Assembly (NCBI GenBank): GCA_037893245.1
Contig: JBAIAA010000606.1
Coordinates: forward strand, 1,240,001-1,304,000
Reading direction: 5' to 3'
Length of the DNA: 64,000 nt
Source: Crossaster papposus
Lineage: Eukaryota; Echinodermata; Asteroidea; Velatida; Solasteridae
The translations under genes were made by a program, and so were the position numbers. Of the stretch, positions 62,241 to 64,000 are shown piece after piece (position 1 is the first letter of the stretch; each line of letters begins with the position of its first letter). Below the pieces are notes generated by a model. That model saw only the letters and a program-made list of their open reading frames with translations. It made no database searches and was not told where the DNA came from.

Positions 62241-63816
62241 TCGCCATAGGTTTGTGCACACAATCCCCGCCCACAAATAAGGGCATGAAGGAAAGCATGC
62301 CCCGGGAAGGGGCTGGGTGTTAGGAGATAGAGGGGGGCCTCCAGGAATGGCAAAATTAGCAATTTGACCCGGGGCATGCTTTGTTAGTATTTTATTTCGA
62401 TTTTCTGAAAATTTTAACGTTAACACACGCGTTTCAAATTCGCCATAGGTTTGTGCACACAATCCCCGCTCACAAATAAGGGCATGAAGGAAAGCATGCC
62501 CCGGGAAGGGGCTGGGTGTTAGGAGATAGAGGGGGGCCTCCAGGAATGGCAAAATTAGCAATTTGACCCGGGGCATGCTTTGTTAGTATTTTATTTCGAT
62601 TTTCTGAAAATTTTAACGTTAACACACGCGTTTCAAATTCGCCATAGGTTTGTGCACACAATCCCCGCCCACAAATAAGGGCATGAAGGAAAGCATGCCC
62701 CGGGAAGGGGCTGGGTGTTAGGAGATAGAGGGGGGCCTCCAGGAATGGCAAAATTAGCAATTTGACCCGGGGCATGCTTTGTTAGTATTTTATTTCGATT
62801 TTCTGAAAATGTTAACGTTAACACACGCGTTTCAAATTCGCCATAGGTTTGTGCACACAATCCCCGCCCACAAATAAGGGCATGAAGGAAAGCATGCCCC
62901 GGGAAGGGGCTGGGTGTTAGGAGATAGAGGGGGGCATCCAGGAATGGCAAAATTAGCAATTTGACCCGGGGCATGCTTTGTTAGTATTTTATTTCGATTT
63001 TCTGAAAATTTTAACGTTAACACACGCGTTTCAAATTCGCCATAGGTTTGTGCACACAATCCCCGCCCACAAATAAGGGCATGAAGGAAAGCATGCCCCG
63101 GGAAGGGGCTGGGTGTTAAGAGATAGAGGGGGGCCTCCAGGAATAGCAAAATTAGCAATTTGACCCGGGGCATGCTTTGTTAGTATTTTATTTCGATTTT
63201 CTGAAAATGTTTACGTTAACACACGCGTTTCAAATTCGCCACAGGTTTGTGCACACAATCCCCGCCCACAAATAAGGGCATGAAGGAAAGCATGCCCCGG
63301 GAAGGGGCTGGGTGTTAGGAGACAGAGGGGGGCTTCCAGGAATGGCAAAATTAGCAATTTGACCCGGGGCATTCTTTGTTAATATTTTATTTCGATTTTC
63401 AGAAAATTGTTACGTTAACACACGCGTTTCAAATTCGCCATAGGTTTGTGCACACAATCCCCGCCCACAAATAAGGGCATGAAGGAAAGCATGCCCCGGT
63501 AAGGGGCTGGGTGTTAAGAGATAGAGGGGGGCCTCCAGGAATGGCAAAATTAGCAATTTGACCCGGGGCATGCTTTGTTAGTATTTTATTTCGATTTTCT
63601 GAAAACTTTAACGTTAACACACGCGTTTCAAATTCGCCATAGGTTTGTGCACACAATCCACGCCCACAAATAAGGGCATGAAGGAAAGCATGCCCCGGGA
63701 AGGGGCTGGGTGTTAGGAGATAGAGGGGGGCCTCCAGGAATGGCAAAATTAGCAATTTGACCCGGGGCATGCTTTGTTAGTATTTTATTTCGATTTTCTG
63801 AAAATTTTAACGTTAA

Positions 63817-64000
63817 CACACGCGTTTCAAATTCGCCATAGGTTTGTGCACACAATCCCCGCCCACAAATAAGGGCATGAAGGAAAGCATGCCCCGGGAA
63901 GGGCCTGGGTGTTAAGAGATAGAGGGGGGCCTCCAGGAATAGAAAAATTAGCAATTTGACCCGGGGCATGCTTTGTTAGTATTTTATTTCGATTTTCTGA
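63817..64000 (+). repeat. Partial monomer cut by the window edge
   Basis: The last unit reaches only unit position 184. It is of the gggcctgggtgttaagag and ggaatagaaaaatt type. Together with the two units before it (ggtaagg with gttaagag, then ccacgccc), it follows the order of segment R, so the window ends inside another occurrence of R that began near 63,419. Confidence 0.9.

Larger units (their letters stand above)
1..64000. repeat. Satellite DNA array, about 199-bp unit, 321 full copies plus a partial one
   Basis: Every part of the window is a copy of one unit beginning cacacgcgtttcaaattcgc. All copies have the same orientation. Complete units start at 1, 199, 398 and so on to 63,618, and a partial unit starts at 63,817. 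The mean spacing is 198.8 bp. Most units are 199 bp; a minority are 198 bp, usually because the G run near unit position 108-113 is one base shorter. Copies differ from each other by only a few substitutions. No unique DNA, transposon, inversion or gap interrupts the array, and neither end is reached. Such arrays are typically heterochromatic in eukaryotes, so a centromeric, pericentromeric, subtelomeric, or sex or B chromosome position is plausible but not shown. An rDNA spacer subrepeat is an alternative that I cannot exclude. I do not recognise the family. Confidence 0.99.

Noticed and set aside
1..64000. CRISPR array
   Set aside because: The whole 199-bp unit is conserved. There are no short repeats separated by unique spacers and no cas genes.
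1..64000. Mobile element, rRNA or tRNA gene within the array
   Set aside because: The unit spacing never departs from 199 bp by more than about 2 bp, leaving no room for an insertion, and I recognise no RNA gene sequence in the unit.

Overview
The whole 64,000-base window is one satellite DNA array. A unit of about 199 bp repeats head to tail from the first base to the last: 321 complete copies, then a 184-bp partial copy starting at 63,817. Counting unit starts, the 321 copies are together only 63 bases shorter than 321 x 199. The shortfall comes mainly from 198-bp units that lost one base at a G run. I found no unique sequence, transposon, inversion, RNA gene or credible protein gene. The largest length change I saw inside a unit is 2 bp. 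Both ends lie inside the array, so its true length, chromosomal position and host are unknown. An uninterrupted array of this unit length is typical of eukaryotic heterochromatin (centromeric, pericentromeric, subtelomeric, or sex or B chromosome). That assignment is inference; I cannot name a species or known satellite family.

The unit is 46.7% GC (93 of 199 in a reference copy) and has two contrasting halves. One is a GC-rich core (monomer positions 71-120, 34 of 50 G or C) with several G runs. The other is an AT-rich tract (positions 156-199, 8 of 44 G or C) ending in a 10-bp palindrome. A perfect 15-bp inverted repeat (positions 68-82 and 144-158) flanks the right part of the core. Long minus-strand reading frames recur in every unit, but they follow from the unit length and are not annotated as genes.

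The information in this window is in how variants are arranged. Two territories can be told apart: 1 to about 23.6 kb, and about 25.2 to 64 kb, with a more divergent transition between them. Each is a patchwork of multi-monomer duplications of whole-number size (4, 7, 8, 10, 13, 17, 18, 21 and 29 units). The largest is a tandem 29-unit, 5,763-bp duplication (about 10,330-16,092 and 16,093-21,855) with only two differences noticed. The most regular part is 46,724-52,487, built as 8, 8, 5 and 8 units. There the 8-unit repeat can be derived from a 5-unit repeat by one out-of-register exchange, and the resulting hybrid monomer is still visible. The window is best read as a record of recent unequal exchange or amplification in a satellite, not as a gene-coded system.
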